A program made the translations under genes and the position numbers. From contig NZ_PVZF01000012.1 in assembly GCF_003002055.1 (NCBI RefSeq), forward strand, positions 62,001-126,000: DNA of 64,000 nucleotides. The letters are read 5' to 3'. The notes below the pieces were generated by a model that saw nothing but the letters and a program-made list of their open reading frames with translations, made no database searches and had not been told where the DNA came from. The first letter of the stretch is position 1. Every line of letters starts with the position of its first letter. The stretch comes from Kineococcus rhizosphaerae (GTDB taxonomy: Bacteria; Actinomycetota; Actinomycetes; Actinomycetales; Kineococcaceae). This document shows positions 9,985-19,282 of the stretch, piece by piece.

Positions 9985-10635
9985 GTGCGACGCCTGGTGG
10001 CCTGGACCCTCCTCGTGGCGGGACTGGCCTGCGCCGTCGCGGGGGCGGCGCTGCTGACCGTCTTCGCCCCCGCCGAGCGCATCGACGTCACCGAACGCCG
10101 CGCCGAGCCCGGCGTGGCCGTCGTGACCGCCCCCGGCCTGCTCGAGCTGTCCGGGCCCGACGTGCGGGTCACGGCGACCGGCGCGAGCGGCACCGGCGTG
10201 TTCGTCGGCGTCGCCCGGGCCGCCGACGCCACGGCCTGGCTCGCCGACGCCGAGCGCACCACCGTCACCGGCGTCGGGGGCGACCTGTCGGACCCCGCCG
10301 CGACCACCGAGGTCACCGGCACCGGCGCGGCGGCCGACCCGCGCACCGCCGACATCTGGCTCGCCAGCCGCACGGGCACCGGGTCGGTCGAGCTGACGTG
10401 GCCCACGGCCTCCGACGGCGAGCGCCGCGACGCCGGCGGGGTCGTCGTCCTGGCCGCCACCGACGGCACCGCACCCGCCCCCGCGGCCGTGCGCCTCAGC
10501 TGGCACGCCGAGGGCACCGCGGCCAGTCACCCCGCCGGGGTCCCGCTGGTCGTCGCCGGGGGCGTCCTGGCGCTGCTCGGCGCCGTCGGCGTCCTGCTGG
10601 ACCCCCGCCGCCGCGCCGCGGGGGGGCGCGCGTGA
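9985..10635 (+). CDS. Bitopic membrane protein of unknown function
   Basis: 216 residues from GTG at 9985, which has AAGGA 8 nt upstream. An N-terminal transmembrane helix (LVAWTLLVAGLACAVAGAALLTVF) and a C-terminal one (VPLVVAGGVLALLGAVGVLL) flank about 150 extracytoplasmic residues rich in Ala, Thr, Val and Gly, with beta-strand character (VAVVTAPGLLELSGPDVRVTATG). The C-terminus is a basic cytoplasmic stub. The stop overlaps the downstream lipoprotein gene (GTGA), so they should be made together and may form a complex at the membrane surface. I do not recognise the family. Confidence 0.7.
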   Translation: MRRLVAWTLLVAGLACAVAGAALLTVFAPAERIDVTERRAEPGVAVVTAPGLLELSGPDVRVTATGASGTGVFVGVARAADATAWLADAERTTVTGVGGDLSDPAATTEVTGTGAAADPRTADIWLASRTGTGSVELTWPTASDGERRDAGGVVVLAATDGTAPAPAAVRLSWHAEGTAASHPAGVPLVVAGGVLALLGAVGVLLDPRRRAAGGRA

Positions 10636-11639
10636 GCCGCCGCACCCACCTGCGCCCCGCCGCGGCGCTGGCCACCGCCCTCACCGCGAGCCTCGTGCTC
10701 ACCGGGTGCGCGCAGCTGCCCACCGTGCGGACCCCCGCGGCCACCGACGAGGTCCCGCTCGTCGTCGAGCCCGGCCAGGCCACCCGCGTCGTCGAGGCGG
10801 CCACCGCCGTCCTGCAGGCCGGTGCCGACCCGGCCACCGCCGACCCCGCGGCGCTCGCCGCGCGCGTCAGCGGCCCGGAACTGGCCCTGCGGACCGCGGC
10901 GCACACGATCGCCGCCGCGGGCGCGAGCCCCCCGGCCACCAACGGGGCGGACGAACTCACGCCGCTGACCTCGATCCTGCCCCGCGAGAAGGCCTTCCCC
11001 CGCTGGTTCGCGACCGTCACGCAGGGCGGGGCCGACCAGTCCCCCTCGCTGGTGGTCCTGCGCTCCGCCTCGGCCCGCGACCCCTACACGGTGTGGGCGA
11101 CCCCCTCGCTGCTGCCCGGGGCCTCGCTGCCGACGCTGGCCGCCCCCGCCGACGGCGTGGCCGTGGTCGCCGACGACGAGGACACCAACCTGCCGCTGAC
11201 CCCGCGGGCCGTCGCCGAGCACTACGCCGACGTCCTCACGAACGGCGACGGCAGCCGGTTCGCCGCCGAGTTCGCCCCCGACGGGTACCGCGCCGGGGTC
11301 CAGGCGGCCGTGAGCGCCGACACCGCCGCCGTCCAGGGCGCCGGGGGCCGCTTCAGCCAGGAACGGTCCGTGCTGCCCGACGGGGTCCTGGCCGTCCGCA
11401 CGCGCGACGGCGGCGCCCTCGTCGTCGCCGGCTACACGTGGACCACGACGCTCGACATCCCCGCGGGGGCCACGAGCGGGACCCTGGAGCCGGCCTTCGC
11501 CGCGCTCGCCGGTCGCGCGCAGGGCCGCACCACCGACGTGGAGCGCCAGAGCGTCGTCGTCTTCGCCGTCCCGCCGGGCCAGGGCGCCGTGCAGGCCGTG
11601 GCCGTCGAGAGCGGTCTGGTGCAGGTCACGGCCGGCTGA
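10632..11639 (+). CDS. Putative lipoprotein of unknown function
   Basis: 335 residues. Signal peptide RRTHLRPAAALATALTASLVLTGCAQ ends in the lipobox LTGC, so it should be lipid-anchored outside the membrane. The rest is soluble, without cysteines or obvious catalytic motif. Its middle part (AREKAFPRWFATVTQ, DPYTVWATPSLLPGASLPTLA, AVAEHYADVL) has the look of a two-domain, NTF2-like exported protein found widely in actinobacteria. The GTG start overlaps the stop of the membrane protein gene. The pair is probably one functional unit. No function can be assigned. Confidence 0.75.
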   Translation: MSRRTHLRPAAALATALTASLVLTGCAQLPTVRTPAATDEVPLVVEPGQATRVVEAATAVLQAGADPATADPAALAARVSGPELALRTAAHTIAAAGASPPATNGADELTPLTSILPREKAFPRWFATVTQGGADQSPSLVVLRSASARDPYTVWATPSLLPGASLPTLAAPADGVAVVADDEDTNLPLTPRAVAEHYADVLTNGDGSRFAAEFAPDGYRAGVQAAVSADTAAVQGAGGRFSQERSVLPDGVLAVRTRDGGALVVAGYTWTTTLDIPAGATSGTLEPAFAALAGRAQGRTTDVERQSVVVFAVPPGQGAVQAVAVESGLVQVTAG

Positions 11640-11663
11640 GCCGCGCGTGAGAAGGTGTCGCGC

Positions 11664-12623
11664 ATGACTTCTCAGCCCACGGGCCCCGGCGGCAAGCTCA
11701 ACCTGCGCGGAGCGGTGGACCTCGGTGCGCTCGCGGCGCGCACCACCCGCCGCGAGGAGGTCGCCCGGCGCGCGGCGGCCGACCCCGACGCCGCGACCCC
11801 CTCGTCGCCGTTCGTCGTCGACGTCACCGAGGAGACGTTCACCGAGCTCGTCCAGGGCTCGGTGCAGGTGCCGCTCGTCCTCGACCTGTGGGCCGAGGGG
11901 TACGACCAGGGCGCCGAGGCCCTGCAGGCCCTCGCCGACGAGTTCGCGGGGGCCTTCCTGCTCGGTCGCATCGACGCCCAGGCCGAACCGGGCCTGGCCC
12001 AGTCGCTCGTGCAGTCGCTGCAGGCGCGCGCGATCCCGCTGGTCGCCGCCATCGTCAAGGGCCAGCCCATCCCGCTGTTCACCGGGTCCTACCCCGGCGC
12101 CGAGGAGATCCGCCCGGTGCTGGAGGAAGTCCTGCGCGTCGCCGAGGCGAACGGCGTGACGGGCCGGGTCGAGGGGACGGCCGCCGCTCCCGCCGAGGCC
12201 GCCCCCGCCGTCCCGCCCCTGCACGCCGAGGCGCTCGCCGCCCTCGACGCCGGCGACTTCGACGGCGCCACGGCCGCCTGGACCAGGGCGCTGGCCCAGG
12301 ACCCCAAGGACGCCGCGGCCACCGAGGGCCTGGCGCGCGTCGCCGTCCTGCGCCGGGTGGCGGGGGTCGACCTCAACGAGGCCCGCGCCGCCGCGGCCGC
12401 CGCCCCGGACGACGTGTCCGCGCAGATCGTGGTCGCCGACCTCGACCTCGTCGGCGGGCACGTCGAGGACGCCTTCAACCGGCTGCTCGGCATCGTCCAG
12501 CGCACGGTCGGCGACGACCGCGACGCCGCCCGCACGCACCTGCTGGACCAGTTCTCGGTCGTCGGCACGAGCGACCCGCGGGTCGTGAAGGCCCGCCAGG
12601 CCCTCACGCGCGCGTTGTTCTGA
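11664..12623 (+). CDS. YbbN/CnoX-like tetratricopeptide thioredoxin-fold protein
   Basis: 319 residues. I chose ATG at 11664 because GAAGG lies 8 nt upstream; a GTG three codons earlier is possible. Residues of about 45-150 form a thioredoxin fold (PFVVDVTEETFTELVQGSVQVPLVLDLWAEGYDQGAEALQAL, then FLLGRIDAQAEPGLAQSLVQSLQARAIPLVAAIVKGQPIPLFTG). The usual CxxC active site is replaced by AEGYDQG with no cysteine, so it cannot be a redox enzyme. The C-terminal half has TPR-like helices (LAALDAGDFDGATAAWTRALAQDPKDAAATEGLARV). Such proteins act as holdase co-chaperones. M. tuberculosis Rv1324 occupies the same relative position. Confidence 0.87.
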   Translation: MTSQPTGPGGKLNLRGAVDLGALAARTTRREEVARRAAADPDAATPSSPFVVDVTEETFTELVQGSVQVPLVLDLWAEGYDQGAEALQALADEFAGAFLLGRIDAQAEPGLAQSLVQSLQARAIPLVAAIVKGQPIPLFTGSYPGAEEIRPVLEEVLRVAEANGVTGRVEGTAAAPAEAAPAVPPLHAEALAALDAGDFDGATAAWTRALAQDPKDAAATEGLARVAVLRRVAGVDLNEARAAAAAAPDDVSAQIVVADLDLVGGHVEDAFNRLLGIVQRTVGDDRDAARTHLLDQFSVVGTSDPRVVKARQALTRALF

Positions 12624-12633
12624 GCCCGCGCGC

Positions 12634-14271
<1,638 letters not shown>

Positions 14272-14281
14272 GCGGGTTCCT

Positions 14282-14347
14282 TCACGTGACGTACGCCGGG
14301 TGGACCCCCCGCACGCGTGGCGTGGCGGGGTCCGGGGATCGGGGCAC
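14282..14347 (-). promoter_or_regulatory. Candidate leader peptide and hairpin of the ABC-F gene
   Basis: A 21-codon frame (GTG at 14347, protein begins MPRSPDPATPRV) stops at 14282, 10 nt before the ABC-F ATG and directly at its ribosome site. Inside it, GGACCCC (14302-14308) pairs with GGGGTCC (14327-14333). Several ABC-F resistance genes are controlled by ribosome stalling in such leaders. No ribosome site is visible before this GTG, so the idea is weak. Confidence 0.3.
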
Positions 14348-14449
14348 GTCAGATGAGCACCGCAGCGGCTCCTCGGTCGGGGACGGGACGGGACCGAGCG
14401 TGCGCCCGGCCGCCGGGGACCCGCAACCGCTTTTCCCCGCGGCCGGTCC

Positions 14450-14455
14450 TAGAGT
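14450..14455 (+). promoter_or_regulatory. -10 box of the serine hydrolase gene
   Basis: TAGAGT, 7 nt before the GTG at 14463. Leaderless arrangement; also drives the coupled lyase-like gene. Confidence 0.55.
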
Positions 14456-14462
14456 CGGGCGC

Positions 14463-15854
14463 GTGAGCACCGAAGCCACCACCCCGGACGTCACGCGTGA
14501 CGTCCCCCTGCCCCGCAGCACGCCGTCCGCGCAGGGCGTCGACGCACGCGGCATCGCGTCGTTCGTGGACGCGCTGGAGAACACCCCCGGCGTCGAGCCG
14601 CACAGCCTGCTGGTCCTGCGCCACGGCCACGTCGTGGCCGAGGGCTGGTGGGCGCCGTTCCGGCCCGAGCGGCCCCACCTGCTGTACTCGCTGTCGAAGA
14701 GCTTCACCTCGACGGCGCTCGGGTTCGCCGTCGCCGAGGGGATCGTCGACCTCGACGCGACGGTCCTGTCCTACTTCCCCGAGCACGACGACGAGATCAC
14801 CGACGACCGTTCCCGGCGCATCCTGGTCCGCCACGTCGCGAACATGGCCAGCGGCCACCGCGAGGAGACCCTGGGCCGGGCGGCGGAAGACCCCAGCGGC
14901 GACATCGTCAAGGGTTTCCTGAAGATCCGCCCGGACGAAGAACCCGGGACCCTGTTCTGCTACAACCAGCCCTGCACGTTCTCGGTGTCCGCGATCGTGC
15001 AGCGCGCCTCCGGCCAGGGGCTCCTGGAGTACCTGCGGCCCCGGCTGCTCGAACCCCTCGGGGTCTCCCCGGAGAACCTCGGGTGGCTGCGCGACGGCCG
15101 CGACCGTGAACTCGGCTGGTCGGGCTTCCACGCCCCCACCGAACTCATCGCCAAGCTCGGGCAGCTGTACCTGCAGCGCGGCGTCTGGGAGGGCCAGCAG
15201 GTCCTGCCCGAGGCGTGGGTGGTCGAGGCGACCCGCTCGCACATCGACAACGCGAGCTTCAACGACAACCCCGACTGGCAGCAGGGGTACGGGTTCCAGT
15301 TCTGGATCGCCCGGCACGGGTACCGCGGGGACGGCGCGTACGGGCAGTTCTGCGTCGTGCTGCCCGAGCAGGACGCGGTCGTGGCGATCACGTCCCAGAG
15401 CCCGGACATGCAGGCCGTGCTCGACGCGGCGTGGGAGCACCTGCTCCCGGCCCTGACCGCCGATCCGCCCGGCGACGCCACGGCCCACGACGAGGCGCTC
15501 GCCCACCGGTTGTCCGCGCTGGAACTTCCTGCGCTGCAGGGTCACCCGGTCGTCGAGGGGGAGTTCACCGCGGCCCCCGGCAGCGAACCCGCCAGTTTGA
15601 CGGCGGTGAGCACCTCGGGTGGGGAACTCGCTCTGCACGACTCGGGTGACACCCTCACCGCCGCGATCGGCCAGGGTTCCTGGGCCGACACCGGCCCCCT
15701 GGCGGTCTCCGGGGCGGGGTCGCGGGTCGACGTCCGGTTCGCCGAGACGCCGCACCTGCTGCACCTGGAGTTCGACGGTGAGCAGTTCACCGGTCGCTGG
15801 GAGACCGGACCCCTGCACGCCCCCGCGCTGAGCACGCTGCGCCGGCCGTCGTGA
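14463..15854 (+). CDS. Serine hydrolase, beta-lactamase/class C family
   Basis: 463 residues, no signal peptide. Nucleophile motif SLSKSF (SxxK) near residue 78 and a YxN-like CYNQP near residue 165. Other family landmarks are DLDATVLSYFPEH, RHVANMASGH and YGFQFWIARHGYRGDGAYGQFCVVLPEQDAVVAITS, which ends with the HGG-like region. Related cytoplasmic enzymes cleave esters, amides or D-amino acid peptides; this is not necessarily a true beta-lactamase. A C-terminal beta-rich extension of about 110 residues follows (EGEFTAAPG onwards). The TAGAGT box supports this GTG. The stop overlaps the lyase-like gene start (GTGA), so the two are coupled. Confidence 0.85.
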   Translation: MSTEATTPDVTRDVPLPRSTPSAQGVDARGIASFVDALENTPGVEPHSLLVLRHGHVVAEGWWAPFRPERPHLLYSLSKSFTSTALGFAVAEGIVDLDATVLSYFPEHDDEITDDRSRRILVRHVANMASGHREETLGRAAEDPSGDIVKGFLKIRPDEEPGTLFCYNQPCTFSVSAIVQRASGQGLLEYLRPRLLEPLGVSPENLGWLRDGRDRELGWSGFHAPTELIAKLGQLYLQRGVWEGQQVLPEAWVVEATRSHIDNASFNDNPDWQQGYGFQFWIARHGYRGDGAYGQFCVVLPEQDAVVAITSQSPDMQAVLDAAWEHLLPALTADPPGDATAHDEALAHRLSALELPALQGHPVVEGEFTAAPGSEPASLTAVSTSGGELALHDSGDTLTAAIGQGSWADTGPLAVSGAGSRVDVRFAETPHLLHLEFDGEQFTGRWETGPLHAPALSTLRRPS

Positions 15855-17272
15855 TCGTCCACCGGGGAGCCGACCTCGACCGGGCAGCGGTCCTGCGGGT
15901 CGCGGCCGGCGCCCCGGTGGAACTGGCCCCCGGCCTCCTGGCGACGGTGGGGGCGTCCCGCGGGGCGCTGCTCGCGGCGCTGGAGGGTTCCGGCCCCGTC
16001 TACGGCGTGACGACGGGCATGGGGGCCATGGCCGGCGTCACCCTCGACGCCCGTGCCCGCGCCGCGCACCAGGACAACCTCGTCGTGGGCCGGGCCGTCG
16101 GCTCGGCCCCGTGGTTGTCGGTGCCGCAGGTCCGCGCGGTGCTGGCCGTGCGGCTGCGGACGTTCCTGCACCCCGAGGCGGGGGTCTCGCCCGAACTGTG
16201 CCTGCGGCTGGCCGACCTGCTGAACCGGGGCGTGCACCCGCGCGTGCCCCTGCGCGGCAACGGGGCCGCGGGGGAGATCATCCCCCTGGCCCACGTCGGG
16301 GCCGTCGTGCTCGGCGGTGCGGACACCCTCGACGGCCGCAGCGGTGGGCCCGCCGGGTTCGGGACCAAGGAGGGCGTGGCGTTCCTGGAGGGGGTCCCCG
16401 TCGCGACCGCCCTGGCGACGCTGGCCGTCCAGGAGGTCTCCACGCTCCTCGACGACGCCGAGCGCGTGCTGGCCGCGACCTCGGAGGTGCTGCGCTCCAG
16501 CCCCGACCCCGTGCGTCCGGGGGCCGCCCGCGCCGACGACGTCCTCGAGGTGGTCCACACCCGGCTGCGGGCCCTGCGACCGGCCCCGCACGTCCACGGG
16601 CTGCAGGCCCCCCTCTCGGTCCGGGTCGCGCCCGCGGCGGTCGCGCTGGTCCGCCGCCGGGCGGGCGACCTCGCCGCGGCCGCGGACCGGGCCCTGGAGG
16701 GGGTCACGGACTCCCCGGCGTTCTGGGACGGGCGGTTCGCGGGCACGGCGGGTTTCGCCGGGACCGAGCTGGCCGGCGGGTCGGACGCGCTGGCCGCGGC
16801 GGTGCTGCACCTGGCCGAGACGTCGGTGGCCCGCACGCACCGCACGCTCGACCCCCGGCTGACCGGGCTGAACCCGCAGCTGTCGCCGGAGCCGGGGGCG
16901 CAGGCCGGGCTGGTGGCCGTGCACAAGCGGGCCGTCGGGGTCGCGCACCGGCTGCGGCGCTTCGCCGTCCCCGCGCTGACGGGGCCGGTGGAGACGTCGC
17001 TGGGTCAGGAGGACGTGCAGAGCTTCGCGCTGGAGGCGGCCGAGTCGCTGGCCGAGGTCGTCGCGGGCCTGCGCGAGGTCCTCGCGGTCGAGCTCCTGGC
17101 GGTGCACCGCGCGCGGCTGCTGCGCGGGGGACTGGCCGGGATCTCCCCCGACCTCACGGGGCTCCTGGACCGGGTGGCCGACGAGCTGGGCGAGGAGGTC
17201 GTGGACCGGCCCTACGGCCGGGACGTGGAGGCGCTCGTGGGGCTGCTCGGGGGTTCGCTCAGCCGGTCGTGA
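15851..17272 (+). CDS. Aromatic amino acid lyase (HAL/PAL) homologue lacking the MIO triad
   Basis: 473 residues. Family features: VYGVTTGMGAM with the conserved catalytic-loop Tyr, AAHQDNLVVGRAVGS, KEGVAFLEGVPVATAL, LSVRVAP with the substrate-carboxylate Arg, and TSLGQEDVQSFALEAAESL with the QED motif. The normal VGASGDLAPLAH sequence, whose Ala-Ser-Gly cyclises to the MIO cofactor, reads NGAAGEIIPLAH here (residues 137-148): Ser is replaced by Ala. The Asn of the usual NG motif is Glu, and the GGNFHG region reads FAGTELAGG. A conventional ammonia-lyase reaction is therefore unlikely. MIO-independent chemistry, for example loss of a better leaving group such as trimethylamine, is possible. 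It is coupled to the serine hydrolase. Confidence 0.82.
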   Translation: MIVHRGADLDRAAVLRVAAGAPVELAPGLLATVGASRGALLAALEGSGPVYGVTTGMGAMAGVTLDARARAAHQDNLVVGRAVGSAPWLSVPQVRAVLAVRLRTFLHPEAGVSPELCLRLADLLNRGVHPRVPLRGNGAAGEIIPLAHVGAVVLGGADTLDGRSGGPAGFGTKEGVAFLEGVPVATALATLAVQEVSTLLDDAERVLAATSEVLRSSPDPVRPGAARADDVLEVVHTRLRALRPAPHVHGLQAPLSVRVAPAAVALVRRRAGDLAAAADRALEGVTDSPAFWDGRFAGTAGFAGTELAGGSDALAAAVLHLAETSVARTHRTLDPRLTGLNPQLSPEPGAQAGLVAVHKRAVGVAHRLRRFAVPALTGPVETSLGQEDVQSFALEAAESLAEVVAGLREVLAVELLAVHRARLLRGGLAGISPDLTGLLDRVADELGEEVVDRPYGRDVEALVGLLGGSLSRS

Positions 17273-18260
17273 ACCGCGTGGAGTCGCGCACCACCAGGTG
17301 CGGGCGGAACACGACGGGGTCGGGCACCTCGCCGTCCCCGCCCAGGGCCAGGAGCTGCTCGACGGCGGCGGCGACGATCGCGTCCTCGTCCCAGGAGACC
17401 GTGGTGAGCGCGGGAGCCACGAGCGCGGCGAGCTGGTGGTCGTCGAAGCCGACGACGGACACGTCGCCGGGGATGCGCAGCCCGAGGTCGGCGGCGGCGC
17501 GGTAGACCCCGAAGGCGAGGGAGTCGGACAGGCAGAACACCGCGGTGGGGCGCCGGTCGGCGGACAGCACCCCGGCGGCGGCCTCGGCGGCGCCCGCGGG
17601 GGAGGCGGGGGCCGGCACGACGAGGAGCTCGATGCCGCGCGGCTGCGCGAGCTGCACCGCCAGCCGCTCCGAGGGGCGGCCGGGGGTGGTGGGCAGGGAC
17701 GGGGTCAGCAGCGCGACCCGCCGGTGCCCGCGCTCGGCGAGGTGGTCCAGGACCGCCCCGATCCCGAACCCGTTGTCGAACAGCACCGCTCCGCTGCCGG
17801 GGCGGGCGGTGAGGGCGTCGCCGATGGAGACGACGGCCGTGGAGGCGGGCAGCAGGCGCCAGTGGTCCGCCGACGGGTCGACGGGGGAGACCAGCGCGCC
17901 GTCGACGCGCTGGGCCGCGAACCGCTCCACCACCCGCCGCTCCACGCGGGGGTCGGCGTCGGCGTCAGCGATGGTCGCGTCCTTGTCGACCGTGCGCAGG
18001 GCGCGGGTGAGCAGGACGGACAGGTCCTGCTGCCACAGGTCGCGCAGCGAACCGCTGATCCCCACGGTGCCGGTCCGGCCGCTGGCCAGGGCGCGGGCGA
18101 TGGGGTCGACGCGGTAGCCGAGCTCGAGCGCGAGCGCCTGGACGCGCTCGATGGTCGCGGCCGACCCGCGGGTCCCGCGCAGGGCGTAGGAGGTGGCGGC
18201 CAGGGACAGCCCGGCGGCGTCGGCGACGTCCTGCAGCGTGCGGCGTGAGTCCCTCGGCAC
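17259..18260 (-). CDS. LacI family transcriptional regulator
   Basis: 333 residues. N-terminal helix-turn-helix TLQDVADAAGLSLAATSYALRG, then the hinge region with LALELGYRVDPIARALASGRTGTVGI and a periplasmic-binding-protein-like effector domain (ISGSLRDLWQQ, VSIGDAL, DNGFGIGAVLDHLAERGHRRVALLTP, FGVYRAAADLGLRIPGDVSVVGFDDHQLAALVAPALTTVSWD). The GTG at 18260 is preferred because TACTGT lies 6 nt upstream and the HTH begins soon after; a longer frame reaches 18341 through operator DNA. Its 3' end overlaps the lyase-like gene by 14 nt. The twin GTGAAGCGCTTCAC palindromes between it and the amidohydrolase gene are the obvious operators. Effector unknown. Confidence 0.9.
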   Translation of the reverse strand: MPRDSRRTLQDVADAAGLSLAATSYALRGTRGSAATIERVQALALELGYRVDPIARALASGRTGTVGISGSLRDLWQQDLSVLLTRALRTVDKDATIADADADPRVERRVVERFAAQRVDGALVSPVDPSADHWRLLPASTAVVSIGDALTARPGSGAVLFDNGFGIGAVLDHLAERGHRRVALLTPSLPTTPGRPSERLAVQLAQPRGIELLVVPAPASPAGAAEAAAGVLSADRRPTAVFCLSDSLAFGVYRAAADLGLRIPGDVSVVGFDDHQLAALVAPALTTVSWDEDAIVAAAVEQLLALGGDGEVPDPVVFRPHLVVRDSTRFTTG

Positions 18261-18266
18261 GGCTGA

Positions 18267-18272
18267 ACAGTA
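18267..18272 (-). promoter_or_regulatory. -10 box of lacI-type gene (leaderless)
   Basis: TACTGT on the minus strand, 6 nt before the GTG at 18260. Confidence 0.5.
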
Positions 18273-18313
18273 ACCGGCGGGCGTTCGAGTGCCCGTCGAA
18301 CTGGGGCGGGTAG

Positions 18314-18364
18314 TTGACACCTCGTTTGTGAAGCGCTTCACTCAGTAGGAGTGAAGCGCTTCAC
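18314..18364 (+). promoter_or_regulatory. Promoter with two LacI-type operators
   Basis: TTGACA (18314-18319) is a good -35 box. Two identical 14-bp palindromes GTGAAGCGCTTCAC follow at 18328-18341 and 18351-18364, 23 bp apart centre to centre. They have the central CG typical of LacI/CcpA-type sites. A weak -10 (TTCACT, 18338-18343) would overlap the first operator, and the second would cover the transcription start. This arrangement predicts repression of the amidohydrolase-dioxygenase operon. Confidence 0.85.
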
Positions 18365-18382
18365 GGAACAGGGGGTGATGGA

Positions 18383-19282
18383 GTGCGGACCGACTGCCAC
18401 CAGCACCTGTGGCCCGCAGCGCTCCTCGACGCCCTGCGCGAGCGCACCGACCCCCCGTACCTGCGCGGCTGGACCCTGCACCTGCCCGGCGAACCGCCCT
18501 GCGCGATCGACCCCGCCGCCCACGACGTCGACGTCCGCCGCACCCTCGAACGCGCCGACGGCACCGCCCGCGCCCTCGTCTCGTTGAGCTCCCCCCTCGG
18601 CCTGGAGCACCTGCCGGGGGAGGAGGCCGAACCCCTCCTGCGCGCCTGGCACGACGGCGCGCGGGCCTTCGGGGACCCGTTCGGCCTCTGGGCCGCCGCC
18701 GGCGTGACCGACCTCGACCCCGCCGGTCTCGCCGCGACCCTGCGCCACGAGCGCGTCGTCGGCCTCCAGCTGCCCGCCACCGCGCTGGCCACCCCGCGGG
18801 CCGTCGAACGCCTCGCCCCGCTGCTGACCGAGTGCGAACGCGCCGGCAAGCCCGTGCTGGTCCACCCCGGCCCCGCCGCCGGCACCGGCGACGACGTCCC
18901 TGGCTGGTGGCCCGCCCTCGTCCCCTACGTCCAGCAGCTGCAGGCGGCCTGGCACGCCTGGCACACCGCCGACCACCCCGCCGTCCGGATCTGCTTCGCG
19001 GCGCTCGCCGGGCTGGCCCCGCTGCACCACGAACGGCTCGCCGCCCGCGGCGGGGCGCTGGGCCGGCTCGACCCCGACGTGCACTACGAGACGAGCTCGT
19101 ACGGGCCCCGCGCCGTCGACGCCCTCGTGCGCGTCGTGGGGGTCGACCCCGTCGTCCTGGGCACCGACCGGCCCTACGCCCAGCCGTTCGAGGCGGCCGA
19201 CCTGCCCGGGTTCGGGGCCGCCTTCGCCCACGCCCTGACCACCGCCAACCCCGCCCACCTGCTCGAAGGGAGCCGACCGTGA
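18383..19282 (+). CDS. Amidohydrolase 2 family protein (metal-dependent TIM barrel)
   Basis: 299 residues from GTG. The N-terminus RTDCHQHLWP carries the HxH metal ligands (His6, His8). Further features are KPVLVHPGPAAG with the next His, HYETSSYG and VVLGTDRPYAQP with the catalytic Asp, then NPAHLLEG, the usual C-terminal Asn-Ala-x-x-Leu segment. Members hydrolyse amides or lactones or decarboxylate aromatic acids. The short WPAALLDALRERTDPPYLRGWTLHLPG insertion near the N-terminus suggests a specialised pocket. It is controlled by the twin operators just upstream and coupled by GTGA overlap to the dioxygenase-like gene. The substrate is unknown; a cyclic intermediate from the lyase-like enzymes is a reasonable guess. 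Confidence 0.83.
   Translation: MRTDCHQHLWPAALLDALRERTDPPYLRGWTLHLPGEPPCAIDPAAHDVDVRRTLERADGTARALVSLSSPLGLEHLPGEEAEPLLRAWHDGARAFGDPFGLWAAAGVTDLDPAGLAATLRHERVVGLQLPATALATPRAVERLAPLLTECERAGKPVLVHPGPAAGTGDDVPGWWPALVPYVQQLQAAWHAWHTADHPAVRICFAALAGLAPLHHERLAARGGALGRLDPDVHYETSSYGPRAVDALVRVVGVDPVVLGTDRPYAQPFEAADLPGFGAAFAHALTTANPAHLLEGSRP

Noticed and set aside
9744-10517. Long N-terminal extension of the DoxX frame
   Set aside because: It is antisense to the membrane protein gene and Pro/Arg-rich; the GTG at 9743 has a good ribosome site.
14463-15854. Beta-lactamase resistance gene beside the ABC-F gene
   Set aside because: The serine hydrolase has SxxK and YxN-like motifs but no signal peptide, and it is coupled to a lyase-like gene, so an antibiotic-resistance role is not supported.
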